A stretch of DNA of 46,800 nt from Micromonospora sp. BL4 (GTDB taxonomy: Bacteria; Actinomycetota; Actinomycetes; Mycobacteriales; Micromonosporaceae), in the NCBI RefSeq assembly GCF_003667505.1, contig NZ_RCVJ01000169.1, positions 1 to 46,800 of the forward strand, in the 5' to 3' direction. A program made the position numbers and the translations under genes. The notes under the pieces are model-generated. The model saw nothing but the letters and a program-made list of their open reading frames with translations, had not been told where the DNA came from and searched no databases. Positions 34,451 to 42,975 of this stretch are shown one piece after another. Positions within the stretch are counted from its first letter, which is position 1; each line of letters opens with the position of its first letter.

Positions 34451-35233
34451 GTGCGCGACCCCTTGGCAGAACCTTCGGACCTGATCCGCAGCGTGTCCCG
34501 AGCGCTGCGGGTGCTGGAGTCGGTCGGTCGCGCCCCGAAGGGCCTGACCGTCAAGCAGATCGCCCGGCGGTGCGAGTTGACCGTGGCCACCACGTACCAC
34601 CTGGTCCGCACCCTGGCCTACGAGGGCTACGTGATCCGTCGGGAGGACGGCACGTACATCGTCGGGTTGGAGGTCGCCGACCGGTACCGGGAGCTGGTGA
34701 CCGCGTTCCGGGGCCCGCCGGCGGTCGGTGAGACGCTGCGGCGGGCCGCCGGGGACACCGGCTACAGCCACTACCTGGGCCGCTTCGTCGGCGGCCAGGT
34801 CGCCCTCACGGCGGTCGCCGAGGGGCCCCGGTCGCCCTACCTGGAGGACCTGGTTCCCGGCTTCGACGAGGGGGCGCACGCCACCGCCCTCGGCAAGTCC
34901 CTGCTCGCCACCCTCACCGCCGAACAACGCTTCCGCTACCTGCGGGAGTACGGCATGCGCCCGTTCACCACGGCGACGTTGACCAGCACCGAGACGTTCG
35001 AGGCCGACCTGGCCGCCGGCGACCGGCGTGGGATGCAGTTGGAGCTGGGTCAGTTCCGTCAGGGAGTGGCCTGCGCGTCCGTGCTGGTGACGCCGGACAA
35101 GGACATGGAACGCCGCGTCGTGCTGGCGTGTGCGCTGCCCGCCAGCGAGATGATGACCTCCGCCCGGGTGGTCCGGGCGAAGCTGCTCACGGTGGCCCGC
35201 GCCGTCGCCGACGGCATCGCCGCCGACCACTGA
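34451..35233 (+). CDS. IclR-family transcription regulator
   Basis: A 260-residue regulator with an N-terminal winged helix (SVSRALRVLESVGRAPKGLTVKQIARRCELTVATTYHLVRTLAYEGYV) and a C-terminal GAF-like effector domain that includes HATALGKSLLATL and GVACASVLV. GTG 34451 is preferred because GGAGG (34441-34445) is 5 bases upstream; GTG 34445 overlaps that site. It is divergent from the MFS gene, a common local-regulator layout, so the two may share an effector. The effector is unknown. Confidence 0.9.
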   Translation: MRDPLAEPSDLIRSVSRALRVLESVGRAPKGLTVKQIARRCELTVATTYHLVRTLAYEGYVIRREDGTYIVGLEVADRYRELVTAFRGPPAVGETLRRAAGDTGYSHYLGRFVGGQVALTAVAEGPRSPYLEDLVPGFDEGAHATALGKSLLATLTAEQRFRYLREYGMRPFTTATLTSTETFEADLAAGDRRGMQLELGQFRQGVACASVLVTPDKDMERRVVLACALPASEMMTSARVVRAKLLTVARAVADGIAADH

Positions 35234-35241
35234 CCCGGCGC

Positions 35242-35278
35242 CGAAAGGCCCTCTCCCCGGCTGGGAGAGGGCCTTTCG
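35242..35278. terminator. Bidirectional terminator between iclR and phoX
   Basis: Perfect 16-base arms (35242-35257 and 35263-35278), loop CGGCT, with A and T runs inside the stem ends (GAAAGG / CCTTTC), so it has a short U run in both directions. It sits between convergent stops. Confidence 0.88.
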
Positions 35279-35310
35279 TGGCGGTCCAGCGCCGGACCGC
35301 CGGAGCAACG

Positions 35311-37437
35311 TCAGCTGCCCACCGGGCCGCCGTCCAGGCGCCAGGTGACCACCACGCCCGGCTTGGCGTAGTCCCCGTCGGGCCAGTTGGAGGCCGGGTT
35401 CGCCACCGAGGCCCCGGTGATCTCACCCGGGTGCTGCACGGCGACGAACACCGAACGGTTGTCGCCGGTGATGAACGGGCCGCAGGTCTCCGCGCCGAGC
35501 GGCACGGTCAGGAACTGCTTGAGGTGGCCGCGCTCCGGGCCCTCCACGGCGGTGGCGAAGAGGCCGTCGTTGCTGCCCAGCGCGTTGCCGTCCGTGGAGA
35601 CCCACAGGTTCCCGGTGGCGTCGAAGGCGACGTTGTCCGGGCAGGAGATCGGGGAGACCTTCGTCTTGTCGTACCCGGCGAAGAAGGTCGACGGGTCGGT
35701 CGGGTCGCCGCAGACGATCGGCAGCGACCAGGCGAACGTCTCGGCGGTGTTGTCGCCCCGGTCCTCGACCAGCTCCAGGATCTGCCCGTGCTTGTTGGCG
35801 TTGCGCGGGTTGGCCTCGTCGGCCTTCGGGTTGCTGCCGACGCCCCGGTTGGTGTTGTTCGTCAGCGCCACGTACACCTTGCCGGTGAGCAGGCTCGGCT
35901 CGACGTCCTCCGGGCGGTCCATCTTGGTCGCGCCGACCCGGTCGCCGGCGAGCCGGGTGAAGGTGAGCACGTCCGCGGCGGTCATCCCGTCGACGAACGA
36001 ACGGTTACCGCTGACCAGCTTGATCCAGCGGCCCCGGCCGTTGAACGCGCCGTCGGCGGGAAGCCCGCCCGAGCCGTCGATCTCGGCCGCGCTGGTCTGG
36101 TCCAGCTTCGCCACGTACAGCGTGCCGGACTCCAGCAGCGTCAGGTTGTGCTTGCGGGCAGCCCACGAGTTGCCCTTGAGGAACTTCTTGTCCGACACGA
36201 ACTTGTACAGGTAGTCGAACCGCTCGTCGTCACCCATGTACGCGACCACGTGGCCGTCCTTCGCCACGATCACGTTCGCGCCCTCGTGCTTGAACCGGCC
36301 CATCGCGGTGTGCTTGCGCGGGCGGCTCTCCGGGTCGAACGGGTCGATCTCGACGATCCAGCCGAACCGGTGCGCCTCGTTGGGGTGCTTCGCCAGGTCG
36401 AAGCGCTCGTCGGCGCGTTCCCACTTGCGGCTGCCGCTCGGGTAGCGGGACGCCGTGCTGATGCCGTAGCGGTCCAGCTTCGGCTTCAGCTCCGCGGGCG
36501 CGCCGTCGGCGCCGACGAAGTACTGGTTGAAGTTCTCCTCGCCGGAGAGCACCGTGCCCCACGGGGTCACGCCGCCGGCGCAGTTGTTCAGCGTGCCGAC
36601 GACCGTACGGCCCTTGGGGTCGGCGGCGGTCTTCAGCCAGGCCGAGCCGGCGGCCGGGCCGGTCAGGTCGAACTTGGTGGCGTGTGCGGTGACCCGGCGG
36701 TTGTACGGTCGGCGGCCGTTGTCGACCGGCTTCCACTGCCCGGTGCCGGCGACCCGCTCGATCTCCACCACGGACATGCCGTGCGCGGCCATCGCGGTGC
36801 GCAGCTGCTCGACCGAGAGGCCGTCCAGCCCCGGGAAGCCCGGGAACATCAGGTCCTCGTTGGTGTACTCGTGGTTGACCACGAGCAGCGCCCGATTGCC
36901 CCGCTTGTCCAGCGGCAGCACGCCCACGAAGTCGTTGTTGTAGCCGAACTGCCTGGACTGCGCCGCGGCGGTCTGCCCGTGCACGTTGAACTCGGGCGCG
37001 CCCGGCACCACCGGGTCACCCCACTTGATGACCACGGCGTGGTCGTACCCGTTCGGCACGACCAGGGTGTCCAACTTGTTCGGCGGGATCGGCTTGAAGG
37101 TCAACGCCCCGCTGCCGACACCGGTGCTGGGCCGTCCGAAACCGAACGCCTCCGGAACTTCCGGAACGGCGGGGGCGGCCACGGCCGGCGCCCCGCCGGC
37201 CAGCGCGCCGGCCGCCGCACCACCGAAGCCGAGGACCAGGGCGCCGACCGCGCCGGCCCGGACCACGCCGCGCCGCGAGACCTCCGCGTTCACCACATCA
37301 CCGAAGTACGCGTTGTCGGAGGTGTTCGGGACCGGGTGGTCACAGGCGTTTCCGCAGCGGTAGAGACAGGTCATGGCGTCACGGCTGCCGTGACGACTGG
37401 CGCCCAACAGCGGGAGCAGCCGGGGACGGTCGCTCAT
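35311..37437 (-). CDS. phoX: PhoX-family (DUF839) alkaline phosphatase, Tat-exported
   Basis: Calcium/iron-dependent phosphatase of the PhoX family (708 residues) that frees phosphate from organic esters outside the cell. The N-terminus has a Tat signal, SRRGVVRAGAVGALVLGFGG near 52-72, within a longer leader MSDRPRLLPLLGASRHGSRDAMTCL usual for this family. Diagnostic stretches are LLVVNHEYTNEDLMFPG, NCAGGVTPWGTVLSGEENFNQYF, HEGANVIV, VAYMGDDERFDYLYKFV and DRPEDVE. ATG 37437 is supported by GGAGG 8 bases upstream on the minus strand; the longer open frame to 38139 runs through the divergent sigma gene. PHO-box-like repeats upstream predict induction by PhoP under phosphate starvation. Confidence 0.94.
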   Translation of the reverse strand: MSDRPRLLPLLGASRHGSRDAMTCLYRCGNACDHPVPNTSDNAYFGDVVNAEVSRRGVVRAGAVGALVLGFGGAAAGALAGGAPAVAAPAVPEVPEAFGFGRPSTGVGSGALTFKPIPPNKLDTLVVPNGYDHAVVIKWGDPVVPGAPEFNVHGQTAAAQSRQFGYNNDFVGVLPLDKRGNRALLVVNHEYTNEDLMFPGFPGLDGLSVEQLRTAMAAHGMSVVEIERVAGTGQWKPVDNGRRPYNRRVTAHATKFDLTGPAAGSAWLKTAADPKGRTVVGTLNNCAGGVTPWGTVLSGEENFNQYFVGADGAPAELKPKLDRYGISTASRYPSGSRKWERADERFDLAKHPNEAHRFGWIVEIDPFDPESRPRKHTAMGRFKHEGANVIVAKDGHVVAYMGDDERFDYLYKFVSDKKFLKGNSWAARKHNLTLLESGTLYVAKLDQTSAAEIDGSGGLPADGAFNGRGRWIKLVSGNRSFVDGMTAADVLTFTRLAGDRVGATKMDRPEDVEPSLLTGKVYVALTNNTNRGVGSNPKADEANPRNANKHGQILELVEDRGDNTAETFAWSLPIVCGDPTDPSTFFAGYDKTKVSPISCPDNVAFDATGNLWVSTDGNALGSNDGLFATAVEGPERGHLKQFLTVPLGAETCGPFITGDNRSVFVAVQHPGEITGASVANPASNWPDGDYAKPGVVVTWRLDGGPVGS

Positions 37438-37502
37438 GGAAGGAGCCTCCTGGTAAGTCGGTGGCACGCGGGATCTGTCGATGGCCGGGGCGTACCTGCC
37501 GG

Positions 37503-37557
37503 ACGCTAGGAGGACGCGGTGAGCGGTCGTCGGCCGCAATGTGAACCAGGCGTGAAC
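37503..37557 (-). promoter_or_regulatory. PHO boxes and -10 element of phoX
   Basis: Read on the minus strand, four 11-base units follow head to tail: 37557-37547 GTTCACGCCTG, 37546-37536 GTTCACATTGC, 37535-37525 GGCCGACGACC and 37524-37514 GCTCACCGCGT. Units 1, 2 and 4 match the Streptomyces PhoP unit (G-T/G-TCAC...). A TAGCGT -10-like hexamer follows at 37508-37503, so bound PhoP would cover the -35 region, as in activated promoters. Confidence 0.75.
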
Positions 37558-37614
37558 ACCTCCACGGGCACCGGCCGGGTGCGACCGGTCTGACCTCGGG
37601 CTGAACCGTTCGGC

Positions 37615-38193
37615 GTGACCACACGTATTCACGAGCGGACACACCGCCGGACGCGCGCCGGAAGTGAGGAGACCGCCATCAGCGACCACGACGCCCAACT
37701 GCTGCGCGCGCTGCACGACGAGCACGCGGAGGCGCTGTACGCGCACGCCCTCCGCCTGGTCAACGGGGACCGGCAGCGGGCGGAGGACCTGGTGCAGGAG
37801 ACGCTGCTGCGGGCCTGGCGGCACCCGGAGTCGCTCGATCCGCGGCGCGGCTCCGTACGCGCCTGGCTCTTCACCACCGCCCGCAACCTGGCCATCGACG
37901 CCTGGCGGCGGCGGTCCACCCGGGTCGGTGAAGTGTTCACCGACGAGATGCCCGAACCGCCGGAGGTGGTCGACGAGGCCGAGCGCGCCGTGGAGGCGTG
38001 GACCGTCGCCGAGGCGCTGAACCGGCTCAGCCCGACCCACCGCGAGGTGCTGGTCGAGTGCTTCTACCAGGGGCGGTCGGTGGCCGAGGCGGCGTCCCGG
38101 CTGGGCGTGCCGCCGGGCACCGTGAAGTCCCGCACCCACTACGCGCTGCGGTCACTACGGTTGGTCCTGGCTGAGATGGGAGTGACGGGATGA
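37615..38193 (+). CDS. ECF sigma factor
   Basis: Group 4 RNA polymerase sigma factor (up to 192 residues). Region 2 is LYAHALRLVNGDRQRAEDLVQETLLRAWRHPESLD with the -10-binding part RAWLFTTARNLAIDAWRRR. Region 4 is LNRLSPTHREVLVECFYQGRSVAEAASRLGVPPGTVKSRTHYALRSL. The first GTG (37615) has no Shine-Dalgarno site. GAGGAG at 37667-37672 is instead ideally placed for an ATC codon at 37679, giving ISDHDAQLL..., so the true start is uncertain. It overlaps the zinc-finger anti-sigma gene by four bases, so sigma and anti-sigma are made together. It is divergent from phoX. Confidence 0.92.
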   Translation: MTTRIHERTHRRTRAGSEETAISDHDAQLLRALHDEHAEALYAHALRLVNGDRQRAEDLVQETLLRAWRHPESLDPRRGSVRAWLFTTARNLAIDAWRRRSTRVGEVFTDEMPEPPEVVDEAERAVEAWTVAEALNRLSPTHREVLVECFYQGRSVAEAASRLGVPPGTVKSRTHYALRSLRLVLAEMGVTG

Positions 38194-38888
38194 CCCGGTG
38201 CGAGTTCGCGCACGACGATGGCGCGTACGTGCTGGGCGCCCTGGCCCCCGCTGAGCGGGCGGCCTACGAGCGGCACCTCGCCGGCTGCGCCTCCTGCCGG
38301 GACGCGGTCGCCGAGATCGCCGTCCTGCCCGGGCTGCTCGGTCGCCTCGACCCGGCGGGTCTGGAGCAGTTCCTGCCGCCGCCCGCCCCGCCCCGGGTGC
38401 CCGCGCTGCTTGAGGAGGCCCGGGCCCGCCGGCGTCGGGAGCGGTGGGCCACCCGCCGGCGGTACGCGCTGACCGGGCTGGTCGCCGCCGGGCTGGCACT
38501 GGTGGTCGGCGCGGGAACCGCGACGGTGCTGCGCGGCACCCCGGGCTCGCCGGGGACCCCCGGGCCGCAGGTGTCGATGGTCGCCATGCGACCGGTGGCC
38601 TCCGCCGGGCCGGTGCACGCGGAGATCGGGCTGACCGGCACCGACTGGGGCACCGAGGTGACCATGCGCTGCGGGTACGACCCGCGGACCGGCTACGGCA
38701 AGGCGTACACCTTCCGGTTGGTGGCGCGTGGCCCCGACGGCGCCACCGAGCAGATCGGTTCCTGGCTGGCCGCGCCGGGCGACGCCCTCCAGTTCACCGG
38801 CGCCACCCGGTTCACCGACGCCGAGCTGGTCAGCGTCGAGCTGCAACGCGCCGACGGCACCCCGGTCCTCTCCTACGCCGTTCCCTGA
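38190..38888 (+). CDS. Zinc-finger anti-sigma factor, membrane-anchored
   Basis: Partner and inhibitor of the upstream ECF sigma (232 residues). The ZAS motif H29-x3-C33-x2-C36 (HLAGCASC) is in the N-terminal cytoplasmic domain. A single transmembrane helix (about 91-113, YALTGLVAAGLALVVGAGTA) is followed by an extracytoplasmic beta-rich domain of about 115 residues that probably senses the signal. The ATG is in an ATGA overlap with the sigma gene. The inducing stress cannot be read from sequence. It converges on the RarD gene with a 6-base gap. Confidence 0.92.
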   Translation: MTRCEFAHDDGAYVLGALAPAERAAYERHLAGCASCRDAVAEIAVLPGLLGRLDPAGLEQFLPPPAPPRVPALLEEARARRRRERWATRRRYALTGLVAAGLALVVGAGTATVLRGTPGSPGTPGPQVSMVAMRPVASAGPVHAEIGLTGTDWGTEVTMRCGYDPRTGYGKAYTFRLVARGPDGATEQIGSWLAAPGDALQFTGATRFTDAELVSVELQRADGTPVLSYAVP

Positions 38889-38894
38889 GCCCGA

Positions 38895-39821
38895 TCAAGG
38901 CGCGGTCACGGGGGTTCGGGGGGTGGCGGCCCGGGCGCGGGTGCGGGTGCGGCGGGACTGGCGGACGGCGTCGGCGGTGAAGACGACGAGGGCGAGCCAG
39001 ACCAGCGCGAAGCCGGCGAGGCGGGCCGGCGGCATCGGCTCGTGGAAGATCAGCACACCGCAGCCGAGCTGCAGGATCGGCGCCAGGTACTGGACCATGC
39101 CGAGGCTGCTCAGCGGCAGCCGGTTGGCGGCCCCGGCGAAGAGCAGCAGCGGGATCGCCGTGGCGGCGCCGGCCAGCACCAGCAGCGCGGTGTGCCCGGC
39201 CGAGACGTGCCCGAAGGTCGACTCGGCGCGCCGGGTCAGCCAGGCCAGGTAGCCCAGCGCGGGCAGCGCCAGCACCGCCGACTCGACGAAGAGGCCCTCC
39301 GCGGCGGGCAGCCCGAGCCGCTTCTTGACCAGGCCGTAGCCGGCGAAGCTGAACGCCAGGGTCAGGGCCAGCCAGGGCAGCCGGCCGTAGTCCACGGCGA
39401 GCACCGCGACCGCCGACGCGCCGATGCCCAGCGCCACCCATTGCGCCGGGCGCAGCCGCTCCCGCAGCACCGTCACCCCGAGCAGCACCACCACCAGCGG
39501 GTTGATGAAGTAGCCGAGCGCGGTCTCCACCACCCGGTCCGAGTTCACCCCGTAGATGTAGGTGCCCCAGTTGATCGCGATCAGCGCGGCGGCGGCGACG
39601 ATCCCGGCCAGGGCCCAGGGTCGGCGCAGCAACGCCCGCAGGAAGCCGACGTTGCGCAGCGCGGCCAGCAGCAGGGCCACGAAGAGCACCGACCAGACGA
39701 TCCGGTGGGCGAGGATCTCCAGCGGACCAGCCGGTCGCAGCAGCTTGAGGTAGAGCGGGAAGAAGCCCCAGAGCAGGTACGCGCTGAGGCCGTAGAGGTA
39801 TCCCAGGCGGAGTGGCGTCAC
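38895..39821 (-). CDS. rarD: RarD-type EamA/DMT transporter
   Basis: A ten-helix drug/metabolite-superfamily permease (308 residues). RarD hallmarks: GYLYGLSAYLLWGFFPLYLKLL at the N-terminus, EILAHRIVWSVLF, INWGTYIYGVNSDRVVETALGYFINPLV and LLLFAGAANRLPLSSLGMVQYLAPILQL. GTG 39821 is chosen because GGTGGAG precedes it and translation from further upstream would run into the GNAT gene. The C-terminus is Arg/Thr-rich. The substrate is unknown; RarD was named from chloramphenicol-related phenotypes, which need not apply here. Confidence 0.92.
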   Translation of the reverse strand: MTPLRLGYLYGLSAYLLWGFFPLYLKLLRPAGPLEILAHRIVWSVLFVALLLAALRNVGFLRALLRRPWALAGIVAAAALIAINWGTYIYGVNSDRVVETALGYFINPLVVVLLGVTVLRERLRPAQWVALGIGASAVAVLAVDYGRLPWLALTLAFSFAGYGLVKKRLGLPAAEGLFVESAVLALPALGYLAWLTRRAESTFGHVSAGHTALLVLAGAATAIPLLLFAGAANRLPLSSLGMVQYLAPILQLGCGVLIFHEPMPPARLAGFALVWLALVVFTADAVRQSRRTRTRARAATPRTPVTAP

Positions 39822-39838
39822 GGCTCCACCGTAAGGGG

Positions 39839-40315
39839 TCAAACCGCTCTTTGTTCCTTTCCGGTGACCGGGGTCACCGGTGGACGCCGGTCGAGCTGCA
39901 TCCATCTCGTGGGGTTGTCCAGGGGAGTGAAACCGGCCCGTGCGTACACTTCGTGCGCGTCGTTGGTGCAGAGCAGGATCCGGCGTACGCCCAGCTCGGC
40001 CAGATGGTCGCGGACGCCGGCGGCCAGCCAGCCGCCCAACCCGTGACCCCGGGCGGGGCGGTCCACGTACACGTCGCAGAGCCAGGCGAAGGTAGCGCCG
40101 TCGGTGACCACCCGGGCCACCGCCACCTGGCGGCCGTCCCCGGGCCGGTAGACGCCGAACGGCAGCGAATTGGCGAACGCCCGGACGACCGTCTCCCGGT
40201 CCCGGCCCAGTGCCCAGTACGCGTCGGTGGACAGCCACCCGTGCACCCGATCCAGATCCAGCCGGTTGGGATCGGTGCTGAGCAGGTGGCCGTCGGAGCG
40301 GGTCAGCGAGAACAC
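39839..40315 (-). CDS. GNAT-family N-acetyltransferase
   Basis: Acetyl-CoA-dependent transferase (158 residues from GTG 40315, 178 from GTG 40375). Acetyl-CoA-binding motif A is DVYVDRPARGHGLGGWLAAGV (R-G-H-G-L-G), followed by the ARAGF strand of motif B. The shorter form begins FSLTRSDGHLLSTDPNRLDLDRVHGWLS, the usual start of this subgroup. The longer form starts within the arm of a strong hairpin, so the shorter one is preferred. The acceptor molecule is unknown. It lies 17 bases before rarD on the same strand and is probably co-transcribed. Confidence 0.88.
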   Translation of the reverse strand: MFSLTRSDGHLLSTDPNRLDLDRVHGWLSTDAYWALGRDRETVVRAFANSLPFGVYRPGDGRQVAVARVVTDGATFAWLCDVYVDRPARGHGLGGWLAAGVRDHLAELGVRRILLCTNDAHEVYARAGFTPLDNPTRWMQLDRRPPVTPVTGKEQRAV

Positions 40316-40374
40316 CCCGCGACGGTAGCCGCCAGGACCGAAGCCCGCGCCGGCCAATTCCCGGACTCTGGTCA

Positions 40375-40420
40375 CCGGAACGCCCGGGCTCCGGCCACGG
40401 CCGGGGCCCGGGCGTTCCGG
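40375..40420. terminator. Hairpin between the holin-family gene and the GNAT gene
   Basis: Nearly perfect 22-base arms, with one unpaired T/G position, run from 40375 to 40420 around an AC loop. On the minus strand it follows the holin-family stop at 40446 and so ends that transcript. Confidence 0.75.
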
Positions 40421-40445
40421 GTCGATCCTGGTCGCCGCCGGTCGG

Positions 40446-40832
40446 TCAGTCCCGGTCGAGGATGGCGCCGAGCACCCAGGTCACGATGCTCACGAAGAGC
40501 GCGCCCAGCACGGCGGCAGGCCAGAAGCCGTCCACCGAGAACGGCAGCCCGGCCTGGTCGGCGATCCAGCTGGTGAGCAGGAACAGCAGCCCGTTCACCA
40601 CCAGCGCGATGAGACCCAGGGTCAGGAGGTAGAAGCCACAACCGACGGTCTTGATGATCGGCTGGAGCACCGCGTTGACCACGCCGAAGATCGCTGCCAC
40701 CAGGAGCAGCGTGGTGACCGTCTCGACGGTGGAGTTCGACTCCAGAGTGATGCCCGGAATGAGGAGTGTGGCCAGCCAGAAGGCCAGCGCCGTGGTGGCC
40801 AGCCGAATCAGCAGCCCTTTCAGAAAACCCAT
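40446..40832 (-). CDS. Small membrane protein, phage holin 4 superfamily (YvlD-like)
   Basis: A 128-residue protein with four hydrophobic segments (about 4-25, 39-58, 65-92, 104-125). The segments IFGVVNAVLQPIIKTVGCGFYLLTLGLIALVVNGLLF are typical of the Phage_holin_4_2/YvlD family. Despite the name these are ordinary chromosomal envelope proteins and no phage genes are nearby. Function is unknown; some relatives are in envelope-stress regulons. The ATG start is at 40832, and it follows eccE on the same strand with a 56-base gap. Confidence 0.85.
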   Translation of the reverse strand: MGFLKGLLIRLATTALAFWLATLLIPGITLESNSTVETVTTLLLVAAIFGVVNAVLQPIIKTVGCGFYLLTLGLIALVVNGLLFLLTSWIADQAGLPFSVDGFWPAAVLGALFVSIVTWVLGAILDRD

Positions 40833-40888
40833 GGCGGGGATCGTGCCACGGACCGGGCAGCGGCGTAACCCGCCGATCGACGATCGGT

Positions 40889-42844
40889 TCAGCGTCGCGC
40901 GGGCCGTCCGATGAGCTGCGCCTCGATCGGGGTGGCGGAGAGCAGCGCCCAGCGCAGCGCACGCCGGTTCACCACGGCCACCATGTCGTCCCGGATCCGC
41001 GTCAACCACTCGGCCGAGCCGCCCAGCCCCAGCGCGGTGCCGGCCAGCGCGGCCTCGGTGGCGTCCAGCGGTTGCAGCACCGCCAGGTCGGCCCGGGTCA
41101 GCGCGTCCACGTCCGCCGGGGTCAGCTCGTCCCGGACCACCAGGGTCGCCCGCCAGGGCGGACCCGGCTCGGTGTCGGCCGGCACCGGCCCGGCGTCGAC
41201 CACCAGCAGCAACGGCCGCAGCGCCGTGCCCACCCCGTCGGCGACCGGCCGACCCAGCGGAATCAGCGGGATGGTCCCGCCCGGCGCGCCCACGCCCCGG
41301 ACGAACGGCTCCCAGGCGCGGGGGCGTCCGGTCTGGACAACCACCAGGGCGCCCAGCGCCATCGCGCGCAGTGCCACCAACTGGGCGGCACGCACCCCGC
41401 CGACCAGCAGCACCCGGGTGCTCTCCGGCCGGAACAGCCGTACGGTGACCGCCCCACCGTGCCGGTTCGTGCCGACCATCATCCCCGCCTCGCCGAGGGT
41501 CAGCTCCCAGTTGTCCAGCGCCGGCCGCGACCGCGGCCCCGGGGTCGCGAGCGCCAGCGGCAGTGTGCCGGCCAGCCCGGCCAGGTGCGCGCCGTCGAGC
41601 CGGCTCAGCTCTCCACCCAGGCCGGTCACCAGCCGGCCCAGCGCCTCGGCGGCGGCGGTCAGCTCCGTCGCCGTTCCGGCGGCCAGGCGTACGGTCAGCT
41701 CGGTCGGCACCCCGCTCCCGCCGTTGGCCGGCGGCGGGCCCGCGCAGAGCGACACCGTCGTCGCGGTCGCCGGCAGCGCGAGCAGCCGGGGCACCAGCCG
41801 GCGGGCGCCCGCATCGTCGGCGGTCGGCCAGTGGATCAGCCGGAAGGTGGCCTGGACCAGAGCACCGGACCGGAGCACCGGCCAGGACTCCCGCACCGGA
41901 TGCCCGTCGTGGTGGGCCAGTTCGCTCAGGACGCGCAGCGCCGCCGGCACACCGAGCGGCCGGGCGGTCAACGGCCCCAGCCGGCGGACGATCCGGCGTA
42001 GCGTGCCGGCGAGCACCCGGCGCAGGTCCTCCTCGGACCAGCCGTCCACCCGCAGCACCCGGACCGCGAGCACCGCCCGCTCCCGCCCGGCGAGCCTCCC
42101 GTCGGTGAGCTGCCGGTACGACGTGCCGACCGTGCCGCCCGCCGTCGGCACCGGCGCGGGTGTTCCGGCGAGCAGCAGTTGGATCCGCAGCGGCGGCGCC
42201 TCCGGCCCGGTCGGCGGCAGCAGCGCGGACGGCACGGGGACAGCTCGGGACGCGTCGCCGAGCAGGTCGCCGGGGTCGCCGAGCTCCAGCAGCGCCACCA
42301 TGCCGTCGGTGTCCTCCAGCACGGCGGCCGGCCCACCGGAGAGCTCCGTCGAGCGGACCACGGTGCCGGGGGCGACCAGGCCGAGCAGCTCGGCCGGGCC
42401 GGCCGGCCCGGTCAGCGCGCGGCGGCGGGTCAGGTACCCGGCGGCGGTGCCCAGCCATTCGAAGAGCCACCGCCCCCGGAACCGGACCGAGGAGGTCGCC
42501 ACCAGCAGCACGGCCGCCAGCAGGGCCGCGAGGGTGGCCGGTGCGCCCCCGCCCAGGGCGGCGAGGACGAGCGCCACCGCCACCTGCCCGGTGACCAGCT
42601 GGCCGGCGCGTACCCCGCTGCGCCCGCCCCGACCGCGGAAGGCCCATCGGGCGGCCGGTGCCGGGCGGCGGAAGACCTCTGGCCCGGTCGCCGGCTCGAC
42701 GATGCCTGGCCCGGTCGCCGGCGCGGCAACGCCTGGCCCGGTCGCCGGCGCGGCAACGCCTGGCCCGGTCGACGGCGCGCCGACGCTCGGCCCGGACCCG
42801 ACCGGAGTCGCCGGATGCGGCTCTCCGGTGGCTGTCGCCGGCAC
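40889..42844 (-). CDS. eccE: Type VII secretion protein EccE
   Basis: Membrane component at the periphery of the ESX/T7SS channel (651 residues). After a proline/glycine/alanine-rich cytoplasmic start (1-65) come two helices (about 84-98 and 101-118) and the conserved RFRGRWLFEWLGTAAGYLTRRR. A long soluble domain follows, which in EccE contacts the mycosin. GTG 42844 has AAGGAGG 4 bases upstream. It is the only channel core gene in the window; EccB, EccC and EccD are expected outside. The N-terminal repeats are strain-variable candidates. Confidence 0.88.
   Translation of the reverse strand: MPATATGEPHPATPVGSGPSVGAPSTGPGVAAPATGPGVAAPATGPGIVEPATGPEVFRRPAPAARWAFRGRGGRSGVRAGQLVTGQVAVALVLAALGGGAPATLAALLAAVLLVATSSVRFRGRWLFEWLGTAAGYLTRRRALTGPAGPAELLGLVAPGTVVRSTELSGGPAAVLEDTDGMVALLELGDPGDLLGDASRAVPVPSALLPPTGPEAPPLRIQLLLAGTPAPVPTAGGTVGTSYRQLTDGRLAGRERAVLAVRVLRVDGWSEEDLRRVLAGTLRRIVRRLGPLTARPLGVPAALRVLSELAHHDGHPVRESWPVLRSGALVQATFRLIHWPTADDAGARRLVPRLLALPATATTVSLCAGPPPANGGSGVPTELTVRLAAGTATELTAAAEALGRLVTGLGGELSRLDGAHLAGLAGTLPLALATPGPRSRPALDNWELTLGEAGMMVGTNRHGGAVTVRLFRPESTRVLLVGGVRAAQLVALRAMALGALVVVQTGRPRAWEPFVRGVGAPGGTIPLIPLGRPVADGVGTALRPLLLVVDAGPVPADTEPGPPWRATLVVRDELTPADVDALTRADLAVLQPLDATEAALAGTALGLGGSAEWLTRIRDDMVAVVNRRALRWALLSATPIEAQLIGRPARR
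42678..42785. repeat. 27-bp tandem repeat in eccE
   Basis: About four units of 27 bases. Units 42705-42731 and 42732-42758 are identical and the flanking ones are diverged. They encode ATGPGVAAP-type nonapeptides in the cytoplasmic N-terminus of EccE and preserve frame. Confidence 0.88.
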
Positions 42845-42975
42845 CGCGCCTCCTTGAGCAGTGGATCGTGCCGGGCGGCCGGCCGCTTCCGCGGCCCGTC
42901 ACTCGCCGCGACGTGGCTGCGGCACATCGTAAGCGACCGATGTCGTCCGTGGTTGTCCACAGGGGAGACGCGGGG

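Noticed and set aside
40446..40832. Phage holin, hence a prophage
   Set aside because: The family name is historical; no other phage gene, integrase or attachment site is present.
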